Part shown: positions 32,134 through 44,400 of the stretch, piece after piece
How the letters are laid out: each line of letters begins with the position of its first letter
Numbering within the stretch: the first letter of the stretch is position 1
Source: Deroplatys truncata
Taxonomy: Eukaryota; Arthropoda; Insecta; Mantodea; Mantidae
Length of the DNA: 64,000 nucleotides
Reading direction: 5' to 3'
Assembly: GCA_030765065.1 (NCBI GenBank)
Contig: CM060984.1
Location: 82,671,988-82,735,987 of the forward strand
The notes under the pieces: generated by a model
What the model was told of the DNA's origin: nothing
The model's database searches: none
What the model saw: the letters and a program-made list of their open reading frames with translations, nothing else
Position numbers and translations under genes: made by a program

Positions 32134-35100
32134 TTAAGGGGACCTAGGATTATATGATTTTCTACAATTTTTTCAATCTTTTTAAAATTTTGTATGTTAA
32201 TTTCACCTCATTCTAAATAGCATTATGTGTAAATTTGAATACAATTGATGGGGTAGTTTTTCAGATATGAATTATTTTCTGTTTTTCATATCACGATATT
32301 TGAAAATTATGAAATACTCCATGCGGGACAAATTTTATTTTTCATCAGTACCCTTTGTCGCATTAATATTTGAACTCCTTGCAAATTATCCTAGTATGCT
32401 TTTTCATTTTGTGCTTTGAATAACAAATTATTAATTATAATCATTAATGCAGATACGACCGCTGTGTCCAAGTTTTACATAGTAGCCCAAAAATGATAGT
32501 ACAACTTCTTTAGATAGAACAGTAGAACTATTATGCCAAGTTTCATGCAAAACTAAAGAAATCTTTCGCATGGGACATTTGACATATTGAAAAATGTCGT
32601 TCTGTGAAAACTGAAATTTTATATTGAAAACATTTATACAGGCTAATGCACCTGGTGTAAAGGGTTACAATTGTCCAGAACCATAGCTCTTTCCATCCTT
32701 CTTCTTCGTAGCCTCTTCTGCTTGCAATTTCAACACCTTCTTCTTCTTTCTGGTGGACTTCTGCTGTTGTAATGTGGAGCGGCGACTTTCATACTTTCTG
32801 CGAGAATCTCTTTTCAGATCTATTTTTCTTCCTATTCCAGTAATTGTTCTCCAGTTGAACTGGCTTTTACTTTTTGTGAAGCAATGCATCCCATATTATA
32901 TTCAGAAATGGCATCATTACTCCTATGTCTAACCTTTTCCTGGAAACAAAGCTTTCCTTAGGACACTTTCTCCAAATTGAAGAATGTAAACTTACATTTG
33001 CATTCTGAGTTTCACCTTGAGTGCATCTTGACAAAAGTTCAGTACAGGCTAGTTTTTGGTACAATGGTAGTATTTTTACTAGCATAGCAGAAGAAAACTG
33101 TATAGACATAACCTTATGGCTTTCTGGCTTTTCTTCTTCTGCAATACTTCTGTTGTAGAAGCACCATGCATCTTTTCCAGAAGGACATTTACTATATTTT
33201 GGGCTTGCATCACTAGATGAGCAATGATACAAAGTGACATAGATGGCAGATTTCATCCTATCAACATCAGGTAAATTAGAGGCAATGGCATTACTATAAT
33301 AATTGTTTAAGTTGACAATATTAGCTTCTTTTAGTGTCTCTGGTCCTTGCCCACCAAGTTGAATGTCCTTTGCTTTCCATTTCTGTACCAAATTCCTTAA
33401 CCCTGCACCCATCCTCTTGGCAATATGGTTAAAACACTCTTCTTTTATAATTGTGGTATCTGATCCTTATATAGCTTCCTTTGTCAGGTGAAGGAATGTT
33501 TTGGCATCACAGTCAGATAATAAGAGAGGTGTAGCGCATGGAACACTCACTTACAGACCTCTTCCATAAGACGTCTGCTGCAGAAACCTTCATAGCAACA
33601 GATGAACCAGAGTAATTCATACAGCATTCTCCAGGTGTACTTTTATATCCTCTAAGCCATATGCTATACTCTGGAGTATCTTCTCCCAGTTCATTTTGAG
33701 AGAGGACACACATGGGGCAATATTTTGATAAAATTTCAAAGTCAATGACTAATCCAGTTAAAATATCAATTACTATCCCTATTCCATATAGAGATCTGAA
33801 CCCTCTCTTGTGCCAGGTTCCGTCAAATTACACAGCTATATCTATTACTTTCTTATTTATGTTTGCAGCATTCAGATCCTTATGGGCTTTATGCACTGCT
33901 TCTCTTGATTTGGAAAGAACATTTCTTTCTTATGGTCTCTGATTCATCTGCTAAGGCATGCATATGCTCAGTGAATGTTTTAGAATCTATTATATTCAAA
34001 TCCATGCTCATGCAAAATCTTTCCATTGTTCTGTAACCACCACCAATTTTTTAAAATGACACTATACATCTTCTATTTTTATAGCCTTTTTACTTTTGGA
34101 ATCAGCCTTTACTTTTGGGCTGGAGTAAACATCTGAAAATTTCTTGTCACAATTCTTACATTTTACAGTAAACTTACATGCTAGGCCCTTGCTTTCTCCT
34201 GTTTCAATAATCAAAGACTTTCACCACATTCATCACATACTATATTGCTACATAACTCATTCAGAACTTGTGAGTGAATTAAAATGTATATATTTTCATA
34301 TAGGCTGTGTAAGTGATGTTTTAAAATATCTGAGCTTTTGGTCACTGGCAGAAATTATTTCATGTGTACTGGTATGTGTGGGTAATCTATTATGTACAAC
34401 AGAAGTGGATTCTGAAATTTCTGTGCTACTATTTGAATCACATAAAATACTTTTTGTGATCACATGGCAATGTTGATGGGCCAGGTTGTGATTCTATAGT
34501 TTCTTTGGGAACACCTTTCCATTTTTTCAATATTTTTCAGAGTCTTTGGCTTCCTTTTACTCATCCTACCTGTGGGTTTCCTTCAACTTGCACTTAGTGT
34601 ATGCATTTCAATTACCAATAAATAAACTTGAAAGACGCTGATAGTAATAACCTCACAAAACCAAGCTGCATGTAAACATCACACATAATTATTTAAAACT
34701 TATAAAACAGATAAAATCTTACAAATAAATTCTTAAAATATTTAAATACTATAATAAAATATATTTTACTGGTGTGAGTTGGCTGTATATTTTGTTTCTA
34801 AAAACTTCGGCTATATTTTGAACTCTTATGAAGATGAAGTTTTGTTGTAGTTATAGTAATAAACACCAGATGGAAGCAACAACCAATACACACTGACTAT
34901 GATGCAAATTTTGAATGATTTGTTGGTAAGAAAGTAATTATTTTGCAAGCGAGAACAAAAATGGGTGTGGCAGGCATGTAAATTTCCGTGCAGTGGATTT
35001 TAAAAACGGCTACCAAACCCTTTAAAAAGGTGCTTATCAGCATAAAACGCATTTAAATGTTTGACTAACATTATAAAGAGTTAATTTTTGCAGGAATAAA

Positions 35101-35154
35101 AAAATTGAAAATGTTGGCCATTTTGACTAAAAAGTCTGTCCTAGGTCCCCTTAA
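32134..35154. mobile_element. Kolobok-like DNA transposon with TTAA target duplication
   Basis: The element runs 32,138-35,150 with inverted ends GGGGACCTAGGA / TCCTAGGTCCCC, flanked on both sides by TTAA (32,134-32,137 and 35,151-35,154). TTAA duplications and GGG termini are the Kolobok pattern. Removing it rejoins PolB relic sequence on both sides, so it is younger than that relic. Confidence 0.85.
32665..34560 (-). pseudogene. Mutator-like/Kolobok transposase, broken
   Basis: Reading leftward: a cysteine-rich segment near 34,230-34,140 (CDECG-like, CKNCDKKF), then FDGTWHKRGF near 33,830 with a likely first catalytic Asp. ILTGLVIDFEILS with an acidic pair follows, then a CVLSQNE / YSGSS stretch (33,713-33,513), and the C-terminal MGAGLRNLVQKWK ... 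CFYNRSIAEEE ... TQNANVSLHSSIWRKCPK block (33,412-32,867). A basic tail ends in YGSGQL at TAA 32,667. These blocks match the Mutator-like transposase domain common in insect genomes. Several frameshifts and stops make it inactive. It occupies most of the 3-kb element. Confidence 0.82.
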
Positions 35155-35765
35155 GTTGCTGCTCTTCTACTTCAGTAGTCAGTTTCTTGAATTTTGTTTC
35201 CAACAGTGTATCCAGATCAATTTACAGAAACACGGCTTGACTACGTGTTTTAAATTTTTTATCATAAGTTTCTCCGATACAGTTTACAAATTGACAATCA
35301 ACCAGCAAATTAATTTTCACACTCTTATGAATGCCTAACTCTTTATAAACTGCTTGAATTATATGCTGCTTTCCTTATGCAGGTACATATTCAGGTACTT
35401 GGATGAATCGCATTGTATAAAATACGATTTCAATCCTCCTTGGAGCACTATCTCGTATTCTTTCAAGTTGCAGTTATCCATTGTTGATAATAACAGGCTT
35501 CTGGTATGCTCAGTCTTCATTTTATTCTCAGATCTGCTTATTTCACACACATTTTCATGACATTCTCTCTTATAGCTATTGTTGAAGGGTTACTTACAAT
35601 GTTTACACTTGAAGAGCCGCTTGCAAACCATCTCATGTCTTCTCTTATGATAAATTTGTATGAATTTATTTTGGCCATTGCTACAACTGTATCCAGTAGC
35701 ACTGGAATGATATGCTTATATGCACAGTTATTAATCTTTACTCTTGATGTATTGACGTATTAATT
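35155..35765 (-). pseudogene. N-terminal piece of the second PolB relic
   Basis: Continues the polymerase beyond the Kolobok-like insertion. An open stretch at 35,550-35,359 and flanking frames resemble the poorly conserved N-terminal region that precedes the GSGWTL-type block in animal Polinton polymerases; the join across the insertion reads as such a block (EEQQLKGSSWAL). Support comes mainly from position and continuity. Confidence 0.5.
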
Positions 35766-36189
35766 CTTGTCCAAAGGCATCTAGACTTCGTCGCCGTGCA
35801 CGACATGCACGAAGACATACAAACACACCGAACACATTCATTCATATATACATACACACATATACATGTACGAAAACCTCTCCAAACACACCAACATGCA
35901 CGAAGACATGCGGATACGCCCGAACACATATAAACACCTATTGAAATATAAACGTTTAAGCCCTTAATCATCGTTTTAGTATTAAATTCAGCGCATAACT
36001 GAAGTGAAAGTGGCATGTCCTCGCTAAAAGTACGTGCCATCAACTCTGACCTTCATTGTGCTAGTTAGTCTTTATGTGTCAACATTGTGTTTTCTCCAAG
36101 ACTAATCGGCTTTCTAGAGTGATTATTAAGGTGACGAAATCTACCATTCCTTGAACAAGAATTAATACGGCATTATATCAAGAGTTAAG
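35766..36189. other. Junction between oppositely oriented PolB relics
   Basis: Holds a short CAC/ACA-rich tract (35,800-35,900) and no recognisable gene. An internal deletion of the element, or the centre of an inverted duplication, must lie here. Confidence 0.5.
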
Positions 36190-36990
36190 ATGTTTACGAT
36201 TGATTCTCACTGCTTACGAGTAACAAGGCCCTTGAAAAGTTTATTTCCCTACCAACGTTTATCGATAAGACAATATATGATGCTAATCTGCTGCTGTGCA
36301 TATAGTTTCACGACGGATCGTGTTCAACAAGCCTATATACATTGGAATGAGTGTGTTGGACATCTCTAAGGCATTAATGTACTACAATCATTATGGTGTA
36401 TTGTTGCCGTATTACGGAGCTCAAAACCTGAAGCATATGTATACAGACACTGACTCATTCATTCATCGAATGACAACTAAATGTATACTTAATGTATACC
36501 CGGACGAAGTGTGTTAAATTGAGCACCTAGGTGCAGTTGATTACTCTGCGAACCGTCTCGCATGTTATTCAGCTCTAAACAAAAAGATGTTTGGAAAATT
36601 TAAAGATGAAGCTAATGGTAAAGTCATCCAACGCTTTGTAGGGCTATGATCCAAGATGTACGCACTAGATATCCATGGCTCTATTGTAAAAAGGTTAAAG
36701 GTATAAAACGTAGTACCATTAAGTAACACATCACATTTTACAGCTTTACAGACTGTCGTAAACCAAGGAAATAAAAAGAACGCCCATGAATTTGATCCTA
36801 TCACGAGAGCATGCTGTCACCTCGTGCAAGTGAATAAACTCACGTTGACTTCTTACGACGATAAAAAGGTCATTACAGAGAATGGAAAACAGCATATACA
36901 TATATACCTAAAGCATTACAAACAGTACGGAAAAATGTAATCTGGATCTCAAGGTACTGATTTTCTCCGTGAGTCTACAATTTTAAAAAT
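36190..36990 (+). pseudogene. Inverted copy of the PolB relic C-terminal part
   Basis: Mirror of about 29,550-28,780. It carries FNKPIYIGMSVLDISKALMYY, motif C YTDTDSF (36,440-36,457, intact here) and a degenerate C-terminus with GKFKDEANGK. Nucleotide similarity to the minus-strand copy is obvious through the end (GATTTTCTCCGT...GTCTACAATTTT), but many differences show long independent decay. Confidence 0.85.
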
Positions 36991-38795
36991 GGAAGCTTAC
37001 TCAAATGCTGCATATGCACCTAGCAGCATCTGTTGAATAAAGAAGAAAAAGAAGATGGAGGTGAAGGTGCCAAATCTACCTTTAGGAAGAACTCCTAGCA
37101 CTGGTCTCAAGCCTAGAAGTTAAGAGGAGAGGCACCTACCGTTACAATCCATACCTAGTGAAGCATCGATTAACTGGTAAAGCTAATACCCCTAGCAAAA
37201 AGAAAGTACGTAGCCATATAAAAGACGAGAAAATGTGAAGAAAATCAAATCAATAATTGATTAAAGGAACTCAAGGCTGGGTTACAAAGAATGTTACCTG
37301 TACACAGTTTATCACATGTTAGCATTAGAATACAGAAGCAATAAAAGTAATCGACAAGGCTGTGGAACGATAGAAATAGTTGAAAAACATCATAATCCAC
37401 GTATAATACAAGAGAAAGCTCTATAAAACGTAAGAGAAAGACATAAAGATGTTAAATAACCGTTCTAGCTCCTAAAATACCGGTGCAATGCTTGGAATTT
37501 TCCTGTCTGTCTATTAAAAAATGTCCTAGAAATTCTGTGCCCATGTCTAATTCCATAGTGTAAAATACCTTTAAAGTGCCTCAAATACTCACAGTAGAAC
37601 CCTCAAAGAAAATACCTGTGGAAGTGTCAGAACAGTTTAAAACATTATAAAATGCCTCAGAATACTCCAAAATCTTTGTCGACAACATGAAAATATGTGC
37701 AGCAGTTTCCAAAAACCCTTCAGAATGTCTAAAACGGTGTCAATTCCATAGAAATAGGTACATCTGTTTTGTAAAAACCTTTCCGAATACTCTAAAATCT
37801 CAGCTGATAACATGAAAATAGCTGCTGTTGTATGCGAAAACCCGTCAGAATACTCTAAAATACAGCATCCATAGCCTAAAATGTTTTCAAAGAGTCTTAA
37901 ATACTCCTAACGTACCCTCGAAAATACCCACACAAGTGTTAAAATATATTAAAAACAACGTGAAATAGATTCAAAATGTTCTAAAAATCTTAAAAACGTG
38001 TACCAATATACAGAAATTACCTGCTCCAGTTTCCAAGAATGCCTTTGAAACACCTGAAATTCTCTGCCAGTGGCCAGAATTTCCTAAAATCCTGTGCCCA
38101 TACCTGAAATGCTCTAACACGTCTGCCTAAAAAGCCCATGAATTGATGCTAGCATGCTCTAAATTCCTATTTCAGTGACCAAAATACCTTCAAAATGACC
38201 ACAACACCCTAAGGTACCCGTTTCTTTATCTAAAAATGTCCTAAAACTCTTATGAGGATGCAAAATACCTGTTACACTGGATAAAAATATCATCAGAATA
38301 TTGCAAAGTAAACAAAGCAAACGTGTGCCCAAAATGAATTCTAAGTGCCTTGAGAAATATCCATTGCTACACCTGTGTTCTAAATACCGCCTAAAATATT
38401 CCACCCCTCCTGGAAAACATTCCTAAATACCTTCAAATCCTGCCTTTCTTAACATCTCTCCTCGTTTTCTCTATTCTCTTCCCGAATAAACGCATTTTCT
38501 AGTCCATAGAAATTAAGGAGCATCCATAAATAAAGGTCAATTTGTTTTATTTTTCGCTGGTTTCCTATCTTTCCCATATAAACGCAAATTCTACCATTCA
38601 ACTCATGCCTAGCATTTCTCCTTGTATTTTCTGTCTGTCCTATATAAATATATATACTACCTTTCAACCCCTGTCTGGTCTAGCATCTCCCATCGTTTTC
38701 CCTATCTCTCTTATATAAATGTACATTCTACCTTTCAACCCTGTCTAGTCTAGTATCTCTCCACTTATTCCTATCTTTCATACAGAAACGCAGCA
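36991..38795. repeat. Right arm of Polinton relic 2: tandem repeats
   Basis: Inverse of the left arm. About 37,430-38,430 mirrors the degenerate 65-75 bp array (AATACC, TCTAAAA motifs). About 38,440-38,795 mirrors the 70-bp minisatellite (CCTGTCTAGTCTAG.ATCTC, TATAAACGCA). The array is cut at 38,795 by a retrotransposon and resumes for one unit at 40,438. Confidence 0.8.
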
Positions 38796-40437
38796 ATCCA
38801 GCAATCGAGAGCAGGTCGCCCAGGTTCATCTGCCGTGCTGTGATCGTCCCAGCACCCTGCCGCTAATGCGGCTTTAGCTGTGCGACATAACATACAATTG
38901 AGGCTTTGCGCAAGGTTTTATGTAGTTGTCAGTGGGCGGAGTATAGCTTCGTGCATGTCATTGGCTGGGTTTTGGCGAGTCACGTGGGCGGTTATGCCTC
39001 CAAGTAGGATGGGAATTAGGTATGAGGTTGGATGGTGTCCAAGTTAGCAGCCGGGCGGTACACTACTGCAGTCAGTGACCAAGCCCGATGCAGCTTAACT
39101 CGGGGAGCGTGTGATGGGCAGGAGTGATAGCTCTTAAGTCGAGGTCTCAAAGCGTCTTTGGGTATCCGATAACTCCTTCTTCTTCTGGGTGCCCTGTGAT
39201 CATAGTGAATCAGGGTGTGCACCAGCTGATTATTGTGGAACATCTCTCCCGCACCGCGTCCACAATGTATGCGGAAACGGAGTGGGTTTGTAGGATGTGA
39301 GGCGGAATATACGCCCCGTATCATAGATCATTCGAAACGCCCTGTTCTGGACGGTTTGCAGCTTGCGGATGGTGGTCGCTGCCGCCGATCTCTAGACCTC
39401 CAGATTTGAATCCAGGGTACAACTGTCTGAGAGCGGCTTGGCCGAGATCACCTTTACCCTGACATGTGGAACGAATGTGCACCCGCGGTCGAGGAGGACT
39501 CCCAGGTATTTCGCCGAATAACCCAGGGGATTCTCCTCTGCCGTAACCTCAGAAGTCGCTCAGGTTCAAATCTTCGCCAGGAGAAGCTCAGAGCTATTCC
39601 CCGGGCTCATGGCCATCCTCCACTTCTCACTCCACCTGAAAATGGCTCGGCGCTGTCGCTGTAGTGGAGGGAAACAGCATGGTGCATTTTCGTTGTATGC
39701 CATTATGAGGACATCGTCCGCATACTGGGACGAAAAGTCCTGTGTTCCGTAGGGAAGTCCGATATGTAGGACGCAAAGAGAAGCGGCGACAGTACATTGC
39801 CTTCCGGGACTCTGGCAGCCATGAGTCGGACTGCTGAAGCCTTACCTTCCACTGTCACCCTGAAAGTCTGAACCCGGAGGAAGCTCTTATCAGGACGAGA
39901 TAGTCGGAAAGGATGTCTGCCTCCTTGACCTTGTACAAAAGGTCTTGGTGCCACGTGATGGCAAAGGGCTTCCCTACGTCCAATAGCACCGCGAAAGTTA
40001 TGAAATTTTCCTTAAAACCCAGGAAAGCCTACTCGGCCAATCGCAGTAGCTATATCGTCGTGGAGTATTCATGGCGAAACCGAACTGGTGGTCCGAGAGG
40101 AGGTGCTTTTCCGCAAAAATAGGGGTAAGGTGGGCTAGGAGCAACCGTTCAAAGACCTTTGACACGGGAGTCAACTAATTGAGGGGTAACTGCAAGGAAA
40201 GACCGGAATCTTGCCGGGCTTTAAACTGCATAACACTCTCGCCTCCTTCCAACTAGTTAAAAATGACGAAGATACAGGCACGCATTATAAATCCGCGTCA
40301 AGTGAGTGGCGGCCTTTCTGGGAAAGTGCTAGAGCATGGGCGCCGTTACGCCGTTATGTCTATGGAATTTATTAGGGTTAAGCTTTGCGATCTTGGAAGC
40401 CACTTCTTTCGGTGTGACTATGAGAAGGTGGACCTCC
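38796..40437 (-). pseudogene. Jockey-like non-LTR retrotransposon, 5'-truncated and broken
   Basis: Reverse-transcriptase blocks read leftward: a VTPKEVASKIAKLNP-type start near 40,420, SKVFERLLLAHL near 40,160, and FRVTVEGKASAVR...VLSPLLFASYISDFP (about 39,873-39,760). The catalytic QYADDVLIMAYN follows at about 39,730-39,690, then KYLGVLLDRGCTF and a C-terminal LQTVQNRAFRMI section near 39,340. Block order and wording are those of the Jockey clade. Frameshifts and stops are frequent. It sits inside the 70-bp minisatellite of Polinton relic 2, which continues on both sides. No poly-A tail is evident at the 38,796 side. Confidence 0.85.
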
Positions 40438-40490
40438 CTGCCTAGCCTAGCATCTCTCCTAGTATTCCCTATCTCTGTCAATCTCGTGTA
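40438..40490. repeat. Resumed unit of the 70-bp minisatellite
   Basis: CCTAGCCTAGCATCTCTCCT followed by CCCTATCTCT matches the array that was interrupted at 38,795. Confidence 0.75.
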
Positions 40491-41214
40491 CGGTGCTCCA
40501 CTCGAAAATTACAGGGCAGGGACTTTAAAACAGACGTTGTCTATAAGGCACTCCACACGCATAGGCATGGACTTTAAAACAGGCATTGTCGATAAAGTAC
40601 CCCAGCCCACTCAAGCAAGCAAGCGCATAGGTAGGGACTTTAAAACAGGCATTATCGATAAAGTACCCCAGCCCACTCACGCAAGCAAGCGCATAGGTAG
40701 GGACTTTAAAACAGGCGTTGTCGATAAAGCACTCCATCCACAGCGCAATCACCCGTATAGGCATGGACTTAAAACAGACGTTGGCGATTAAGTACCGCAC
40801 TGCCATTGAAGCACACGCGTAGGTAGGGACTTTAAAACAATCATTGCCGGTAAAAAAAACGCAAGCACTCTCTCTCTCTCTACATTACGCCAACGATTTA
40901 TATAGCGGTTTACACACCCCTTGGAAAAATATGTTGTACACCCTTGTAGAAAGTAAACCATGACGCTGCCTCGGGTTTCTCCACTGTTCTTAGAGCCTTA
41001 ATGGATGGGATTCTTGAGGAGAGATAGGATCTAAAGCGAGTGTTTCAAATTTAACACTTGAGTGGGTTTTTAATGGACTTTCCCTAAGTCTCCGGGAATT
41101 ACATCGAGTGAAACTTCGATAATTTCGTTTTCATTACTAACGCTAAAATTATAATATCGTCAAGAAAGCTTATTTGTTTATTGCATTTAAACAGATTGGT
41201 GTTTCAGCCGCCAT

Positions 41215-41470
41215 GTATAAAATTATTTGATCCAGTTTCATTCCATTGTAATACATATCAGACTTCTCTGAGAGATAACGTGTCAATTCATATTCGAAAG
41301 GTCACCGGTTCGAATCTCGGTTAAGTGATTTACCATGCAAGGCCAAGTGCTCACATTAACGATCTTTATAAGCGTGGGTGAAATTATTTCCTAGCGGGTA
41401 TGGCGTATAGATACTGTACTTAAACATTCGTTACTTGCGCAATTATTATATTTATTATTCCCGTAACAAA
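41215..41470 (+). repeat. tRNA-derived SINE, family B, copy 1
   Basis: Contains the B-box-like CACCGGTTCGAATCTCGG and the downstream TAGCGGGTATGGCGTATAGA, shared with copy 2. The head is decayed. Confidence 0.6.
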
Positions 41471-42329
41471 AATGAAAAGACCAAATTAACGGACCCTTGA
41501 TTGTTTAGATATGCAGCTTCTAAAGCTCTATTGAATACCACAGGGAAATCGAACTCTGAACTCAAACAAAAAACACACGGACTTTCAAAACCTGCATTCC
41601 TCTCTTAGTAAATATATAACAAAGGGCGAGAACTTTTTAAAACAGTTTTTATACAGAAATATATTTTGCATACTCAAGCGGAGAGATCGAACCATTACGA
41701 AGACTGCAAATATAAATTTGATATTTGTTTAAAATCTTGTTTCTAAACACCCAACACCAGTGGTCTTCGAGAAATTCGACAATGAGTTATTGAGTTGCAC
41801 ACCGCTTGCAAAAATATGCTGTACATCCCTGAAGAGAGTAAACCGGGGGGACTCGGGAAAGTCTCGGTAGCTGGATACCGTCCTGCAGCCATTAACGGAC
41901 AATAGCAACCCCTTCCCATTAATGTGTGTATTGTGTTTTTAAAATGATTTCTCATTCTCCTGAAAAGACCGTTCTTATCGGAAAACCCTGCTCATATAGA
42001 TGACTGTGTAAATATTGTAACTTGTTTGTTTATATACTTCTCAAATACAAGAATTGTTTGCATTACACCGATAATAAACTGATTTTTTCTATGGAATGTT
42101 AAACAAAGAAATATGATTTGGAGAGGATAATAAGAAGAGTATGGTATTTAGAATTCAAATGGGAGATACGATTCAACTTAAGCATTCGAGTGTATCACCA
42201 CAGATATTTTTTCTTTACGTGTCTTTGAAGCAAACCAGTTTTACGGTCTGGTTTATAGATGAATGAAATACTTTATAAATAGAAGTCTTATTCAACATGA
42301 GTAAAAGGTGTTTAAAGCCTATTTTGATA

Positions 42330-42595
42330 AAAACTACTTTGTGGTATCGTGTGAGGTTTGAATTTGAGAGGTCACTGGTTCGATTCCCGGTGACCACCCT
42401 GTCTGACTTTAGGACCTGCATGAAGGTCTACGAATACATAGATACAGGGCATGACCTCCCATTAACGGTCTTTATAACTACGGTGTAATTATGTCCTAGC
42501 GGGTATGGCGTATAGATCCTGTATAAAACACTACTTAAACATTCGTAACTATCGCATCAGTGCGACAATCAAGTTTACTGCTATTATTATTATCA
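42330..42595 (+). repeat. tRNA-derived SINE, family B, copy 2
   Basis: GAGGTCACTGGTTCGATTCCCGGTGACC is the B-box side of a tRNA-like head. The tail GTCCTAGCGGGTATGGCGTATAGA matches copy 1. Both copies lie in the same direction within the foldback element, although its arms are inverted. Confidence 0.65.
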
Positions 42596-43180
42596 TCGTC
42601 AAGAAAGCTCTAAGGCTCTAAGTACAGTGGAGAAACCCGAGGCAGCGTTATGGTTTACTTTCTTCAAGGGTGTACAACATATTTTTGCAACGGGTGTGTA
42701 AACCGCTGTATAAATCGTTGGCGTAATGTAGAGAGGGAGTGCTTGCGTTTTTTTAACGGCAATGACTGTTTTGAAGTCCATGCCTACGCATGTGCTTGCG
42801 CTGGCAGTGCGGTACTTTATCGACAATGGCTGTGTTAAAGTTTATGCCTATGCGCATGATTGCGCTAGCAGTGTGGTACTTTATCGACAACGTCTGTTTT
42901 AATATCCATGCCTATGCGCGTGATTGCGTTGGCGGGTGTAGTATCTTATCGATAACGTCTGTTTTAAAGTCCATTCCTATGCGCGTGATTGCGCTGCTGG
43001 TGGAGTGCTTTATAAACAACGCCTGTTTTAAAGTCCTTACCTATGCGCTTGCTTGCGTGAGTGGGCTGGGGTAGTTTATCGGCAATGCCTGTTTTAAAGT
43101 ACATGCCTATGCGCGTGGAGTGCTTTATCGACAACGTCTGTTTTAAAGTTCCTGCCATGTATTTTTCCTCGACTGTCTTG

Positions 43181-44277
43181 ATATATTTGTATTGAGTTTT
43201 ATTATGAGCGTTCTTTAACTAGCGTTAATTAAAAAGAGTAACAATGGAGGTGTTTTGTTTAGGGCACTCTATATTTCATTATCTATTTAGTTCATTATTT
43301 ATTTATTTATAACGTGTACATTATTTAAATATAATGTTAACCCTATTTATTTATACATTTCTCAGAGCCAAACCTACGTGTAAACAAACCTTAGAAAAAA
43401 TATCTTGAAGCGCGAAGTTCCTTATCGTCCATTTCAAATGATTTATGCTAATTATTTCCAGGGAGGCAACATGGCCGCCATCCGTTTGTTGATAATTCAA
43501 TATGGCGAGGTTCCGGCTCCTTCCCTCGCTGGGCGGCAGAGTGAGCCTTCGCCGCTGTCAACTTTATAGCGTGAAAGAATCGTGCGGAAGGCAGTGAGTG
43601 GCATGAAGAGGGTAGGGATGGGATACGAGACAGTTCATGCCGGTACATCCTAGAAGTTGTTGCCTGTTGCGTTGCCGAGTATTTTTCGGTAAAAATTTTT
43701 TTTGAACCGATTGGTACATTTGACTAATCCGCATTAAAAAAAAGAGGCCATTAGTCGAGCGGAGCAACGTACACGAGATGGACCGCGCTCGGGTTTTCAG
43801 CGAAAGAATCACTCGTTAACGTCTCGTGTTAGCCATTTACGACAACTCTTTCCTTTCAGTCATGGATTCATCTAAGTGATGTAATATTCTTATAAACCCC
43901 CTGAAAAAAAAGTTTCACTCAAAAGTAGGATTAAGCAAGTGTTATTAGTCGTAATAATTATACACGCCTAATAATCACTTTAACGCACACGCATACGATG
44001 GCAACCATGTGCGCGAGTCTATTCATATACACTTAATTGTATTCATCGATCGACGAGCAGCGTTTAATTACATTAATACATCAAGATACATGCGTTGGGG
44101 ATACTTCGATCGAGGGCTTGCGTCCAACCCTTTAGAGGCCCGATGCCCGGACGTTAGCAGTATAAACTCTTGGTTCTTTTTTAAAAATGTTAGACAATGT
44201 TATACATGAACGAACATTACCTGATTGGTTGACACAATTCTCTTAAATCGATTTACGGAGGCGGCGGCACGGGACGA
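43181..44277. other. No gene seen
   Basis: GC content rises near 43,460-43,640, but no coding frame or known repeat was recognised. Confidence 0.45.
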
Positions 44278-44400
44278 AAACAATACGCTATTGTTCGATG
44301 ATCCCCGGCTGCCGGCATAAGTAGCGTACAAAGACCCACCTCCATTAGCGACTAGTACAGTAGCCCATTGTTCTCGTATACCCCGGCCGGCATTAGTTCA
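44278..44400. repeat. Two diverged units of the ACAATAGC palindrome repeat
   Basis: ACAATACGCTATTGTTC followed by CCCCGGCTGCCGGCATAAGTAGCG, then a second unit with TAGCCCATTGTTCTCGTA and CCGGCCGGCATTAG. Both resemble the units at 45,137-45,326. Confidence 0.55.

Larger units (their letters stand above)
40495..43180. mobile_element. Foldback-type element with repeat-filled inverted arms
   Basis: The left arm (40,495-40,995) and right arm (42,610-43,180) are inverted copies. Outer parts consist of 50-65 bp tandem units (GACTTTAAAACAGGCATTGTCGATAA...GCGCATAGG). Inner parts share AACGATTTATATAGCGGTTTACACACCC and CGCTGCCTCGGGTTTCTCCAC. Ends near CTCGAAAATTACAGGGCAGG are mirrored at about 43,150-43,178. 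No transposase was found between the arms. A partial extra copy of inner-arm sequence lies at 41,795-41,850. Confidence 0.82.
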
